From JBBROS01 sp963752225 (GTDB lineage: Bacteria; Pseudomonadota; Alphaproteobacteria; Acetobacterales; Acetobacteraceae): a DNA stretch of 64,000 nucleotides. The position numbers and the translations under genes were made by a program. Under the pieces are notes generated by a model, which ran no database searches, was not told the origin of the DNA, and saw only the letters and a list, made by a program, of their open reading frames with translations. Every line of letters starts with the position of its first letter. Within the stretch, counting starts at the first letter, position 1. Of the stretch, positions 50,997-59,487 are shown one piece after another. The stretch covers positions 496,001 to 560,000 of the forward strand of contig CAVVXS010000007.1 of the NCBI GenBank assembly GCA_963752225.1, written 5' to 3'.

Positions 50997-51896
50997 TTAG
51001 GCGGTGATGGTGCCGTTGACGCCGTTCGGGAAGAATCCCCCCTTCGGCGCGCCGACAGCGCCATAGGCGATGTTGAGCACCTGCCGCGGCGTGCGGCGGA
51101 ACACCAGGGCGTTGGTGTCGGTGTTGGTGAAGTTGAATTGCAGGCCGGCGCTGAGCACGCCGTTGTCGCCGACGCCGGACAGGTTGGCGCGCAAGGCTGA
51201 GATCGCGTTGGTCGCCGCCCCCGCCCCGACATTGGCCAGCAACGTGCGAATAGCGCCCGCCTGGTAGCCCTCCACGCCCAGCAACCCGGCCGCGGCTTCC
51301 AGGTTGTCCTTGCTGGCAACGAGCCGCGCCGCGCCGGCCAGCGCGGTCACGCAAACGTCCTCGATCACGTAGGCGCCCAGCAGGAAGCCGACGTCGCTGG
51401 CGTAAGGATTGAACGTCTGCCCCGGCGTGATCAGCCCGGCGGCGATCGCTGTCGTGGTCCAAGACGCGACCGAGAGGTCGATCTGCGGCTCGGCAATCGC
51501 CGCCGCGCCCAGCACCGCGCGGATGAACTGGACGTGGCCGAGTTCGTCGACCGCGAGCCGCTGCACGTACTGCGCGATCGCCGGGCTCGCGAACGCTGCC
51601 GGTCCGCCGGCGAGCACCGTGCCGCGCGTCCCGGCGCCGGTGAGCACGTTGGGCGGCAGGCCTTGGCCGGTTAGCCCGCGCAGGTAGTATTCGGCACCCA
51701 GGTATTCGAAGTTCAGGGCGAAGTTGAACAGGTCGGCGTCGGTCACGGCCTGCGCCCAGCCCGAACGGCTGCCGAGCATCGTCGTGCCGGCCGCGGCCAA
51801 GGCGGCGGTGACGGTGCCGGCGCCAAGCGTGCCGAGCACGCCGCGCCGCCGCAGGGCGAGCTGCGGCAACGGGTCGATCGATGCGTCGATGGTCAT
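50997..51896 (-). CDS. Exported ferritin-like protein (paralogue 1)
   Basis: A 299-residue ferritin-like (Ferritin_2/desiccation-related) protein with a twin-arginine-type leader, LRRRGVLGTLGAGTVTAALA. The four-helix bundle carries NFALNFEYLGAEYYLRGLTG, VDELGHVQFIRAVLG and a second metal segment GVEGYQAGAIRTL, where the expected His is Gln. The C-terminal part VFRRTPRQVLNIAYG is shared with the next gene. Likely periplasmic. It follows paralogue 2 by 38 bases in one operon. Function may be binding or oxidising metal, or protein protection; not proven. Confidence 0.82.
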   Translation of the reverse strand: MTIDASIDPLPQLALRRRGVLGTLGAGTVTAALAAAGTTMLGSRSGWAQAVTDADLFNFALNFEYLGAEYYLRGLTGQGLPPNVLTGAGTRGTVLAGGPAAFASPAIAQYVQRLAVDELGHVQFIRAVLGAAAIAEPQIDLSVASWTTTAIAAGLITPGQTFNPYASDVGFLLGAYVIEDVCVTALAGAARLVASKDNLEAAAGLLGVEGYQAGAIRTLLANVGAGAATNAISALRANLSGVGDNGVLSAGLQFNFTNTDTNALVFRRTPRQVLNIAYGAVGAPKGGFFPNGVNGTITA

Positions 51897-51934
51897 GGTT
51901 GCACTCCTGGACGTCGTGGCGCGGAAACGGGGGC

Positions 51935-52867
51935 TCATTGGATGGTCCCGTTCACGCGGTTGGGGAAGAACAGGAACGAGGCGGCCGCCCCGCCGCCGTA
52001 GACGATGTTCAGCACCTGCTGCGGCGTACGCCGGAACACGAGTCCGTTCGAGTCGGCGCTGGCGAAGTTGAAGTTCTCACCGGGGATGATGAGCCCCTGG
52101 TCGTTGTTGCCGCCCGACAGGTTGGCGCGCAGGGCGGAGATGGCGTTGGTCGCCTGGCCGGCGCCGATATTGGCCAGCAGCGTCCGGATCGCCCCGGCAT
52201 GATACGCCTCGGTGGCGAGGATGGCGCTTGCAGCCTCGATTATGTCAGGGCTCGTCAACAAGCGCGCGGCGCCGGCATAGGCGGTGACGCCGACATCCTC
52301 GAAGATGTAGGCGCCGAGCAGGAAGCTGACGTCGTCGGCAAACGGGTTGAACGTCTGCCCGGCCTGGATCAGGCCGGCGGCAATGGCGAGGTTGGTGAAA
52401 CTCGTCGAGAGATTGATGCTCGGCTCGGCGACCGCGGCGGCGCCGAGCGTGGCGCGGAGGAAGCGCACGTGCGCCTGCTCGTCCACCGCGAGGATCTGGG
52501 CATATTGGGCGATCGCGGTGCTTCTGAACGGCACCTTGCTGCCCCCCGTCACCGTGCCCTTCGTGCCGGTGCCGCTCGTGTCGCTCGCGGCCAGGACTTG
52601 GCCGGTCACGGCACGGAGGTAGAACTCCGCTTCGAGGTATTCGAGGTTGAGGGCGAAATTGCCGATGTCCGCGTCGGTCGGCGCCTGGGCCTGGCCGGGG
52701 GTCGTCATTGCCGCCACGCCGGCTGCGGTCGCGGCGGCAACGCCGGCCACGCGCCGGGCAAGGCCCTGCATGGCGGCACGGCGCCCGGCTCGAAGCAGGG
52801 CGTCGTAATCGGGTGGGGTGGGTGGACTGCTGGACGTGGTGCTCGGCGGCATGTCTGGCTCCGTCAT
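51935..52867 (-). CDS. Exported ferritin-like protein (paralogue 2)
   Basis: A 310-residue paralogue of the downstream gene. A Pro/Ser-rich N-terminus precedes an export leader, LRAGRRAAMQGLARRVAGVA, cut near PGQAQAPTDADI. Metal-site segments are NFALNLEYLEAEFYLRAVTG, VDEQAHVRFLRATLG (E-x-x-H) and TEAYHAGAIRTLLA (E-x-x-H), so the full set of ligands is kept. It ends VFRRTPQQVLNIVYG. ATG 52867 is the first in frame. The tandem pair next to the mntH/mntR region may belong to metal handling or desiccation response; this is inference. Confidence 0.84.
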   Translation of the reverse strand: MTEPDMPPSTTSSSPPTPPDYDALLRAGRRAAMQGLARRVAGVAAATAAGVAAMTTPGQAQAPTDADIGNFALNLEYLEAEFYLRAVTGQVLAASDTSGTGTKGTVTGGSKVPFRSTAIAQYAQILAVDEQAHVRFLRATLGAAAVAEPSINLSTSFTNLAIAAGLIQAGQTFNPFADDVSFLLGAYIFEDVGVTAYAGAARLLTSPDIIEAASAILATEAYHAGAIRTLLANIGAGQATNAISALRANLSGGNNDQGLIIPGENFNFASADSNGLVFRRTPQQVLNIVYGGGAAASFLFFPNRVNGTIQ

Positions 52868-53029
52868 GAACGTGCGGGCCGAACAGCCCGATCGTGGACG
52901 GTGCGGCGTGCGGTAAGCCCGTTTGAACAGAGCGAGTTGCGGCCACGATTACGACACAACAGAACGATTTTGTGAGCACTTGCTTAAATTGGTTTCATGC
53001 CCGTGCCGGCGGAAGGTCCACGGACTGCG

Positions 53030-53959
53030 TCAGCCGCCGGACTCCCGGAAAAACTCGTGGAAGGCCGGGTAGACGAGATCGGGACGATGCTCGGCCGGGT
53101 AGTGGCCGGTGGGGATCGCCCAGCCGCGGCAATTGGGCGCCCAGGGCGCCCAGGCCTCGAGCGGCTTGAAATGGCGGCCCACATGGCTGTTGCTGCCCCA
53201 CAGCACCAGAACCGGTGCTTCGATCCGGCGCCGGCCGAAATCGGCGCGATCCATCTCGAGATCCAGCGTGACGGTCGCCCGGTAATCCTCACAGATCGCG
53301 TGGATCTGCTCCGGCGTGGTGCAACGGACGTATTCGGCCATCGCCTCGGGTGAGAAGATCTCGAGGCCGACGCCCTTTTTGTTCAGCTTGTATTGAATGT
53401 AGTAGTCGAGGTCGGCGCAGATCAGCCGCTCCGGGAACGGCGCCTTCTGCGCCATGAAAAACCAGTGATAGCTTTCCAGCCCCCAGCCCAACGTGATGTT
53501 GGTCAGCACCTCATAGGTCGGTACGATGTCGAGCGCCGCAATCCGGGCTACCCGGCCGGGGTGGTCGAGCGCCATGCGGAACGCGACCCGGGCGCCGCGA
53601 TCGTGCCCGGCAACGCCGAACCGCTCGAAGCCGAGCTGCTGCATCACCTCGACGCCGTCCTGCGCCATCGCCCGGAACGTGTAGGCGGCATGGTCGTCGC
53701 CGCCGTCCGGCTTGGAGCTGTCGCCGTAGCCGCGCAGGTCGGGCGCCACCACGGTGAAGTGACGTGCGAGGCTCGGCGCGATCCGGTGCCAGCTCACCAA
53801 GGTCAGCGGATTGCCATGCAGCAACAGCAAGGGCGGACCGCTGCCGCCCACCGCGACCTCGATCTCGGCGCCCGAGGTCTCGATGCGGCGGCGGGTGAAC
53901 CCGTCCATCAGCACGCCCGTCGACGGCAGCAGCGCGGGTGTCGCGTCGGAGTGGTCCAT
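53030..53959 (-). CDS. Fluoroacetate/haloacetate dehalogenase-like alpha/beta hydrolase
   Basis: A 309-residue alpha/beta hydrolase matching fluoroacetate dehalogenases of the RPA1163 type. The nucleophile Asp120 sits in AGHDRGARVAFRMALDHP; Arg121 and Arg124 fit the carboxylate site; Asp144 is in ALDIVPTYE; His165 and Trp166 (ESYHWFFMAQKAP) fit the halide pocket; Tyr226 is in CEDYRA; the catalytic His is in IPTGHYPAEHRP. The spacing from nucleophile to Asp, His and Trp (24, 45, 46) equals that of the known enzyme. ATG 53959 has a good ribosome site (GGGACGGGA). It diverges from an enoyl-CoA hydratase gene across a perfect TTGTNNACAA dyad. Confidence 0.9.
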   Translation of the reverse strand: MDHSDATPALLPSTGVLMDGFTRRRIETSGAEIEVAVGGSGPPLLLLHGNPLTLVSWHRIAPSLARHFTVVAPDLRGYGDSSKPDGGDDHAAYTFRAMAQDGVEVMQQLGFERFGVAGHDRGARVAFRMALDHPGRVARIAALDIVPTYEVLTNITLGWGLESYHWFFMAQKAPFPERLICADLDYYIQYKLNKKGVGLEIFSPEAMAEYVRCTTPEQIHAICEDYRATVTLDLEMDRADFGRRRIEAPVLVLWGSNSHVGRHFKPLEAWAPWAPNCRGWAIPTGHYPAEHRPDLVYPAFHEFFRESGG

Positions 53960-54004
53960 TCCCGTCCCTTCGTGGTTGCGCAAAGCCTCAGACCCGGGTT
54001 GCCG

Positions 54005-54016
54005 ATTGTCAACAAT
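54005..54016. promoter_or_regulatory. GntR-type operator between hydrolase and enoyl-CoA hydratase genes
   Basis: ATTGTCAACAAT is a perfect ATTGT/ACAAT inverted repeat with a 2-base centre, matching the TTGTNNACAA form bound by many GntR-family regulators of the FCD type. It lies between the divergent starts at 53959 and 54061. A GntR/FCD regulator is encoded at 62289, and similar sites lie at 58324 and 32491. Confidence 0.6.
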
Positions 54017-54060
54017 GCGCCGAATGCCTAGCGTCCCGGCACCATCAGGAGGATCGCCAC

Positions 54061-54879
54061 ATGCCCAACGACGTCGCAGGAGCGCGCGAATTTGCCGGCG
54101 GCAAGATGCTGGCCCAGGTCGAGGGCGGGATCGGGCGCATCACCTTCAATCAGCCGCAAAAGCGCAACGCGATGTCGGTCGAGATGTGGGACGGGCTGAC
54201 GGCCATCCTGGACGCCTGGGACGGCGATCCCGAGGTTCGGGTGGTGGTTCTGACCGGCGCCGGCGACAAGGCCTTCGTGTCCGGCGCCGACATCAGCCAG
54301 TTCGAGCAAAGCCGCAGCAACGCCGACGCGCAGCGCGAGTATGACAAGCTGACGAGCGCCGGGCGCCGCAAGCTGGCCGCGTTCGAGAAGCCGGTGATCG
54401 CCCGCATCCAGGGCTTTTGCCTCGGCGGCGGCCTCGGGATCGCGATGCAGGCGGATTTGCGCATCGCGTCCACCGGCAGCGCGTTCGGCATCCCCGCCGC
54501 CAAGCTCGGCATCGCCTACGGGTTCGACATGTGCAGCCGGCTGATCGGCTTGGTCGGGCACGCGCATGCGCGCAAGCTGCTGTTCACCGGCGACCGCATC
54601 GACGCGGCCGAGGCCGGGCGTATCGGGCTGGTGAACCAAGTGGTGCCGGATGCGGAGCTGGACTCGACCGTGGACAAGCTGGCGAGCAGCATCGCCGGCA
54701 ACGCGCCGCTGTCGGTGAAAGGCATGAAGTTCATCCTGGCGCAGGCCATCCGCGACCCGGCCGAGCGCGACATGGACGGCGCGCTGGCCGCGGTCGCGGC
54801 ATGCTTCGACAGCGCCGACTATACCGAGGGCCGGACGGCATTCATGGAAAAGCGCAAGCCGGCGTTCCAGGGGCGGTAG
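54061..54879 (+). CDS. Enoyl-CoA hydratase/isomerase family protein
   Basis: A 272-residue crotonase-fold enzyme, acting on an acyl-CoA thioester by hydration or isomerisation. Signature segments are ITFNQPQKRNAMSVEMWDGL, FVSGADISQFEQ near residue 80 (oxyanion backbone), and AFEKPVIARIQGFCLGGGLG near residues 103-122, the second oxyanion region. One Glu usually found in true hydratases is not obvious, so hydration is not certain. A strong ribosome site (AGGAGG) precedes the ATG. The operator upstream links it to the neighbouring dehalogenase gene. Confidence 0.88.
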   Translation: MPNDVAGAREFAGGKMLAQVEGGIGRITFNQPQKRNAMSVEMWDGLTAILDAWDGDPEVRVVVLTGAGDKAFVSGADISQFEQSRSNADAQREYDKLTSAGRRKLAAFEKPVIARIQGFCLGGGLGIAMQADLRIASTGSAFGIPAAKLGIAYGFDMCSRLIGLVGHAHARKLLFTGDRIDAAEAGRIGLVNQVVPDAELDSTVDKLASSIAGNAPLSVKGMKFILAQAIRDPAERDMDGALAAVAACFDSADYTEGRTAFMEKRKPAFQGR

Positions 54880-54920
54880 TCGGGGCGGTCGCCTACACGC
54901 GCCCAACCGACGCCCACCAC

Positions 54921-55009
54921 GTCATGGCCGGACTTGATCCGGCCATCTCTTGCCCGGGAGCGGGACGGCCCGGCGGGCGAGAGATCCCCGGGTCAAGCCC
55001 GGGGATGAC
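54921..55009. repeat. Alphaproteobacterial palindromic intergenic repeat
   Basis: Two 32-base units in inverted orientation, GTCATGGCCGGACTTGATCC and onward (54921-54952) and the complement form at 54978-55009, fold into hairpins (GGCCGGACTTGATCCGGCC; CCCCGGGTCAAGCCCGGGG). Elements with this GTCAT...CCGG...TTGA...CCGG pattern are common between alphaproteobacterial genes. It fills the gap between the enoyl-CoA hydratase stop and the convergent SDR stop and may act as a bidirectional terminator. Confidence 0.8.
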
Positions 55010-55081
55010 GTGGATTCGCGTCCGGAGATGACGTCGAGCGGCGACCGGGGATGGCGCCGACGAGCGCCCGGTCCCGTGGCC

Positions 55082-55834
55082 TCAGGTCAAGAACGCACCG
55101 CCATTGGCGTGCATCGTCTGTCCCGTGAGATAGCGCGCGGTTGGACCGCAGAGGAATGCGACCAGCGCCGCGACCTCCTCCGGCTGCCCACGCCGGCCCA
55201 CCAACGTCTTGTGCAGGCCGTGCATCGCCGGGGTGCCGCCGGTGGACGTGCCGCGCACGGTGTCGATCAGGCCGGGCACCACGCAGTTCACGGTGATCCC
55301 GTCCGGCGCCAGGTCGTGCGCCAGCGCCCGGGTCAGCCCGGACAGGCCGGCTTTCGCGGCGACCACATGCGCCCGCCCAGGCGAGCCAGTATGCGCCGAC
55401 AGGCCGCCGATATTGACCACAGCGCCACCGGGGGAATGCCGCAGCCAGGGCAGGGCGGCCTGCGTGCACAGGAAGGCGCCATCCAGGATCACCGCCAGCA
55501 CCTCGCGCCACTCGGCGTGCGGCAGGGTGGCAAACGGCGTCTCGCGCCGGATGGCGGCGTTGTTGACCAGAATGTCGATGCCGCCGCCGAACCCGGCTGC
55601 CTCCTGCATCAGCGCCTTCACCGCAGCCTCATCGGTCACGTCGCCCAGGTGCACCAGGGCCTCGCCCCCGGCTGCGCGGATCAAGGCGGCGGTCTCCTCC
55701 ACCAGCGCGGCCGACTGGCGCGCATTGACCACCACCCGGGCGCCGGCGTCCGCGAGGTCCAGCGCGATGGCGCGGCCGATGTTGCGCGCAGCGCCGGTCA
55801 CGACCGCGGTGCGGCCCTCGAGTGGCCGGCTCAT
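55082..55834 (-). CDS. Short-chain dehydrogenase/reductase lacking the catalytic Tyr
   Basis: A 250-residue SDR of the FabG-like form with a sound cofactor site: AVVTGAARNIGRAIALDLAD, then LGDVTDEAAV and DILVNNAAIRRE. The Ser is present (NIGGLSAHTG), but the Y-x3-K motif is replaced: Lys161 follows HVVAA, so residue 157 is Val, not Tyr. C-terminal QTMHANGGAFL is normal. The start overlaps the stop of the MmgE/PrpD gene (ATGA), placing it third in the SBP-PrpD-SDR operon. Activity may be altered or carried by the adjacent His156. Confidence 0.86.
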   Translation of the reverse strand: MSRPLEGRTAVVTGAARNIGRAIALDLADAGARVVVNARQSAALVEETAALIRAAGGEALVHLGDVTDEAAVKALMQEAAGFGGGIDILVNNAAIRRETPFATLPHAEWREVLAVILDGAFLCTQAALPWLRHSPGGAVVNIGGLSAHTGSPGRAHVVAAKAGLSGLTRALAHDLAPDGITVNCVVPGLIDTVRGTSTGGTPAMHGLHKTLVGRRGQPEEVAALVAFLCGPTARYLTGQTMHANGGAFLT

Positions 55835-57201
55835 GCGCGGGCACCTTGCAGGCCGGCCAGCGAGGTCGCCTCGAACAGGGTCGAGAGCGTTTCGCGCAGT
55901 GCCCCGGCGCGCGCATCATCCCAGCCGCCGTAGCGGACATTGCCGGCGTACTTGTCGGCGATCTCGGCGGCACTCAACGGCGCGCGCGCGCCGCCGCGCA
56001 TGTGCGGCTGCTGCAACTCGTGCACCGTGCCGTCGGCCATGGTGGCGCGGAGGTGGCCGGTGAAGTTGCGGGGGTATTCGTCCGCCGGGTCGATCGCGTA
56101 GCGGATCTTGGCAGCCAGGCGAAGCACGGCCGGGTCGGCAATGCGGGCCTCGGTGAACTGCTCAAAGCCGGCGCGGCCGTCGAGCAGGCCAACGGCGATG
56201 CAGAATGGCGTGCTGAACTTGCCGGCGTATGGCGTTCGCGGCCGCTGCTTGTCGGCCAGCGGCTCCCAGAGCCGGTGCACGGTGCCCTCGCCGACCTTGC
56301 AGACGATCGCCTCGACCTGCTCCGGATCGACGCCGCGGGCCCGCAACCCGATAGCGCAGTCGATGAATGGCTGCGTCATGGTGCCGCACGGGTAAGGCTT
56401 GAAGGCGATCGACGGCACCAGCCAGTCCCGCCCCAACCTGTCGAGCACCGGCGTGAAATCGGGCGTGCGCGACGGCGCGAAGGCTTGGAAGAAGCCATGC
56501 GTGCCTTCCAGCACCGTCCGCGGCCCCAGGAACCCGGCCCGCGCCATCAGCGCCGCGCGGATCCCGGATTGCGCCGCCCAGCCGGCGTGCATGCGCTTGG
56601 TCCAGGTGCCCTCGGCCAGGTATTCGATGATCCCCGATGCCAGGCTTCCGGCGATACCGAGCGCCGCGACCGCCTCGCCGGACGGCAGGTCGAGCGCTGC
56701 TGCGACGCCGCCCGCGGCGGCCAGGGTGCCCAGCACCGCCGTCGGGTGAAACCCGGCCGCGTGAATGGCCTTTGGTGCCACCAGGCTCAGCCGGCACATC
56801 AGCTCGGCGCCGACCACGATGCCGCGCAGCGCGGCGGCGCCGGGCAGCGCCTCGCGCTCGCAGGCGGCCAGCACCGCCGGCACCACGACGGCGCCGGAAT
56901 GCACCGGGCCGCCCTCGAAGGTGTCGTCGTAATCCTCGCCATGCGCGGCGGTGCCGTTGATCAGCGCCGCGTCATAGGCGCCGAACCCGCCGGAATGGCC
57001 GAAGGCGGTGCACGCCGTCCCCGGCTCGGCGCTGGCGATGGCCGCCCGGACGTAGCCTTCCCCCCGCGCCGCGATGCACAGCCCGGCGACGTCGAGCAGA
57101 AGCTTGCCGGCCATCGCCGCGCAGCCGGACGGGATCTCGGCCGAAGCGATCCAGGCGCCGAGCGTTTCGGCGACGGCCGGGGCGGGAGGGGCGGAGTCCA
57201 T
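55831..57201 (-). CDS. MmgE/PrpD family protein (paralogue 1)
   Basis: A 456-residue MmgE/PrpD-fold protein. PrpD dehydrates 2-methylcitrate; relatives include cis-aconitate decarboxylase/itaconate enzymes and others. Motifs: AKLLLDVAGLCIAARGEG-like start (MAGKLLLDVAGLCIAARGEG), ALINGTAAHGEDYDDTFEGG near residue 85, AAGFHPTAVLGTLAAAGGVA near 150, GTHGFFQAFAP, and AFKPYPCGTMTQPFIDCAI. The start ATG 57201 gives the family N-terminus; the longer ORF runs into the SBP gene. Two bases from the solute-binding protein gene upstream, it overlaps the SDR start downstream. Confidence 0.9.
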   Translation of the reverse strand: MDSAPPAPAVAETLGAWIASAEIPSGCAAMAGKLLLDVAGLCIAARGEGYVRAAIASAEPGTACTAFGHSGGFGAYDAALINGTAAHGEDYDDTFEGGPVHSGAVVVPAVLAACEREALPGAAALRGIVVGAELMCRLSLVAPKAIHAAGFHPTAVLGTLAAAGGVAAALDLPSGEAVAALGIAGSLASGIIEYLAEGTWTKRMHAGWAAQSGIRAALMARAGFLGPRTVLEGTHGFFQAFAPSRTPDFTPVLDRLGRDWLVPSIAFKPYPCGTMTQPFIDCAIGLRARGVDPEQVEAIVCKVGEGTVHRLWEPLADKQRPRTPYAGKFSTPFCIAVGLLDGRAGFEQFTEARIADPAVLRLAAKIRYAIDPADEYPRNFTGHLRATMADGTVHELQQPHMRGGARAPLSAAEIADKYAGNVRYGGWDDARAGALRETLSTLFEATSLAGLQGARA

Positions 57202-57203
57202 CG

Positions 57204-58253
57204 TCAAACGCCGAACACGGCGGCGTAGCGGCGCTTGATCTCTTCCGCGGCTGCGGCCAGCTCGTCGGCGGTCGAGCGCAGCAGCTTGATCTTGTCCAGC
57301 GGCATCCGGCCGGCCTTTTCCGTTACGCCGGGATGGAACGACCTCAGGAAGCCGACGTCGGACATCACCTGCTGGCAGGGTTGGGAGAACAGGAAACTCT
57401 GGAACACCCGGGCGGCGTTCGGATGCGGCGCCCGCTCCATCACCGCGCACATGCCGGAAAAGATCGGCGAGCCCTCGACGGCGTAGATCGGCATCACCGG
57501 CGAGCCGGCGTCCTGCATCGCCAGCAACACGTATTCGGTGCCGTCCACCATCACCGAGCGCTCGCCGACCGCGATCTTCTTCGGCGGCTCGGTGGCGGAC
57601 TGCACCTGCATGACACGCTGCTTTGCGAGCTTCTCCATGTAGTCCCAGCCCAGCGCCTGCACCGTGGCGTAGGTCGCGGTGTAGATCGAGCCGCTATAGC
57701 TCGGATGCGCCTTCACCAGCCGCATGCGCCATTTCGGCTGCAGCAGGTCGGCGAAGCCGCGCGGCGCGTCCTCGGCCTTGACCTGCCTGGTGTTGTAGCC
57801 GAGCACGCTCAACGAGGCGCGCACCGCGGCGAAGCGGCCGTCGGGGTCGCGCTCGTCAGCCGGCCAGCTCGCGGCGACGTCGTCGGGCACGAAGGCGGCG
57901 AGCCAGCCGCGCTGCTTCCAATCCACGAACATGCCGGTGTCGGAGCTTTCCACCACGTCGGCGGCGTAGATGTTGCTGGCGTACTCCTGGTTGATGCGCT
58001 GCAGGATGCGCTCGGCGCCGGTGCGCTCGAGCTGCACACGGATCCCGGGATGGCGGGTGTTGAACGCGGCGATCATCTTCTCGCACAGCCCGACCTCGAT
58101 CGAGGTGTGGAATACCACCGTTCCTTCGCTGTTCGCGGCGGCCAGCATCGCGTCGGTCACGACCGGCGCCGCCACGGCGCGGCCGCACGGAAGCAAGGCG
58201 GCAGCAAGCCCGGTCACGGTGGCGCGACGGCTGATGGCGGCTGGTCCGGTCAT
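57204..58253 (-). CDS. ABC transporter substrate-binding protein (paralogue 1)
   Basis: A 349-residue periplasmic binding protein with an export leader containing two Arg (ISRRATVTGLAAALLP). The fold is of the FbpA/SBP_bac type: GTVVFHTSIEVGLCEKMIAA, ERTGAERILQRINQEY, ADVVESSDTGMFVDWKQRGW, LVKAHPSYSGSIYTATYA, AKQRVMQVQSATEPP. It closely matches the product at 59481 along its whole length. It is the first gene of a divergent operon (SBP-PrpD-SDR) and faces the ATPase gene across two candidate GntR operators. Although the fold is called iron-type, the catabolic neighbours suggest an organic acid. Confidence 0.87.
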   Translation of the reverse strand: MTGPAAISRRATVTGLAAALLPCGRAVAAPVVTDAMLAAANSEGTVVFHTSIEVGLCEKMIAAFNTRHPGIRVQLERTGAERILQRINQEYASNIYAADVVESSDTGMFVDWKQRGWLAAFVPDDVAASWPADERDPDGRFAAVRASLSVLGYNTRQVKAEDAPRGFADLLQPKWRMRLVKAHPSYSGSIYTATYATVQALGWDYMEKLAKQRVMQVQSATEPPKKIAVGERSVMVDGTEYVLLAMQDAGSPVMPIYAVEGSPIFSGMCAVMERAPHPNAARVFQSFLFSQPCQQVMSDVGFLRSFHPGVTEKAGRMPLDKIKLLRSTADELAAAAEEIKRRYAAVFGV

Positions 58254-58323
58254 GGGTGGATCTCCCGGTATGCAGGTCCTCGTGCCGGGCCCGTTCGGTT
58301 CAGTGGACGGGCGGCACGAGATC

Positions 58324-58364
58324 ATTGTCAACAGTTCACCCGTGGCTGCTTCACAGTTGACAAG
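58324..58364. promoter_or_regulatory. Two candidate GntR operators in the divergent ABC promoter region
   Basis: ATTGTCAACAGT (58324-58335) and, in opposite orientation, ACAGTTGACAAG (58353-58364) share the core TTGTCAAC with the perfect site at 54005. They lie between the divergent starts at 58253 and 58429. This fits autoregulation by the GntR/FCD protein at 62289, the last-but-one gene of the cluster. Confidence 0.55.
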
Positions 58365-58428
58365 CCCGCACCCGGCTGACCACGCTGCCGACAGAAGCGC
58401 CGTCCGCAGGGCGCCGACGAGGGACGCC

Positions 58429-59487
58429 TTGGCCGCAGTCGAGCTCAACGACATTCGCAAGAGTTACGGCCCGCTGGTGGTAGCCGACGGCATCGACCTG
58501 GCAATCGCGCACGAGGAGTTGGTCTGCCTGCTCGGCCCGTCCGGCTGCGGCAAGACCACCACGTTGCGGCTGATCGCCGGGTTCATGTCGCCTGACGTCG
58601 GCACCATCACCGTCGGCGGCCGCGTGCTGTCGAGCCCGGCCGCGACCGTGCCGCCCGAACAGCGGCGCATGTCGATGATCTTCCAGAGCTACGCGTTGTG
58701 GCCGCACATGAGCATCGCCGAGAACGTCGGCTACGGCCTGCGGGTGCGGAAGCTGCCGCGGGCCGAGATCGAGCAGAAGGTGGCGCGCATCCTCGACATC
58801 GCCAAGCTGACGCCGCTGCGTGACCGCGCGCCGGGCGAGTTGTCGGGCGGGCAGCAGCAGCGGGTGGCGCTGGCCCGCGCCCTGGTGGTGGAGCCGCAGA
58901 CGCTGCTGCTGGACGAGCCGCTGTCGAACCTCGACACCAACCTGCGGGAGGAGATGCGGTTCGAGATCCGCCGCCTGCACGACGAGCTGCGCTACACGAC
59001 CGTCTATGTCACCCACGATCAAAGCGAGGCGATGACGACAGCGGATCGCATCGTGGTGATGAACCGCGGCCGGGTGGAGCAGGTGGGCGCGCCGGAGGAC
59101 ATTTACCAGCGGCCCAACTCCGAGTTCGTCGCCCGCTTCATCGGCGGCACCAACATCCTGCGTGGCCAGGTGGACGGCCAGGCGGTGCGTTGCGGGCCGT
59201 TGCTGATCCAGTGCGGCAATCCGGTGCCGCGCAAAACCGGCGACACGCCGGTGTCGATCCGGCCCGGCGACGTCGAGATCGGCCAGTTGGGCGACGGCCA
59301 GCGGCCGAACCAGTTCCCGGCCACCGTCCGGCGCCACACCTATCTCGGCGGTCAGCGCGACTACCTGCTGGAACTGCCGGGCGGGGCGCAGATCCGGGCG
59401 ACGACGGGACTGCGGACGCTGGCCGAGGTCGGCAGCACGGTGGGCATCCACTTGCCGCCCGAGCAGTGCAGGGCGCTGCCATGCTGA
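58429..59487 (+). CDS. ABC transporter ATP-binding protein
   Basis: A 352-residue ABC ATPase of the PotA/FbpC group. Walker A LLGPSGCGKTTTLRLIAGF near residue 36, Q-loop FQSYALWPHM, signature LSGGQQQRVALARAL, Walker B TLLLDEPLSNLD and the switch His in VYVTHDQSEAM are all complete. The C-terminal 110 residues form a TOBE-type regulatory domain. There is no ATG; the TTG at 58429 follows a GAGGGA ribosome site at good spacing and starts exactly at the family N-terminus (LAAVELNDIRKSYG). It overlaps the next gene by 7 bases. Confidence 0.93.
   Translation: MAAVELNDIRKSYGPLVVADGIDLAIAHEELVCLLGPSGCGKTTTLRLIAGFMSPDVGTITVGGRVLSSPAATVPPEQRRMSMIFQSYALWPHMSIAENVGYGLRVRKLPRAEIEQKVARILDIAKLTPLRDRAPGELSGGQQQRVALARALVVEPQTLLLDEPLSNLDTNLREEMRFEIRRLHDELRYTTVYVTHDQSEAMTTADRIVVMNRGRVEQVGAPEDIYQRPNSEFVARFIGGTNILRGQVDGQAVRCGPLLIQCGNPVPRKTGDTPVSIRPGDVEIGQLGDGQRPNQFPATVRRHTYLGGQRDYLLELPGGAQIRATTGLRTLAEVGSTVGIHLPPEQCRALPC

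Noticed and set aside
54924..55030. Small open frame reading MAGLDPAI... in the intergenic repeat
   Set aside because: This is the well-known false translation of the palindromic repeat, not a gene.
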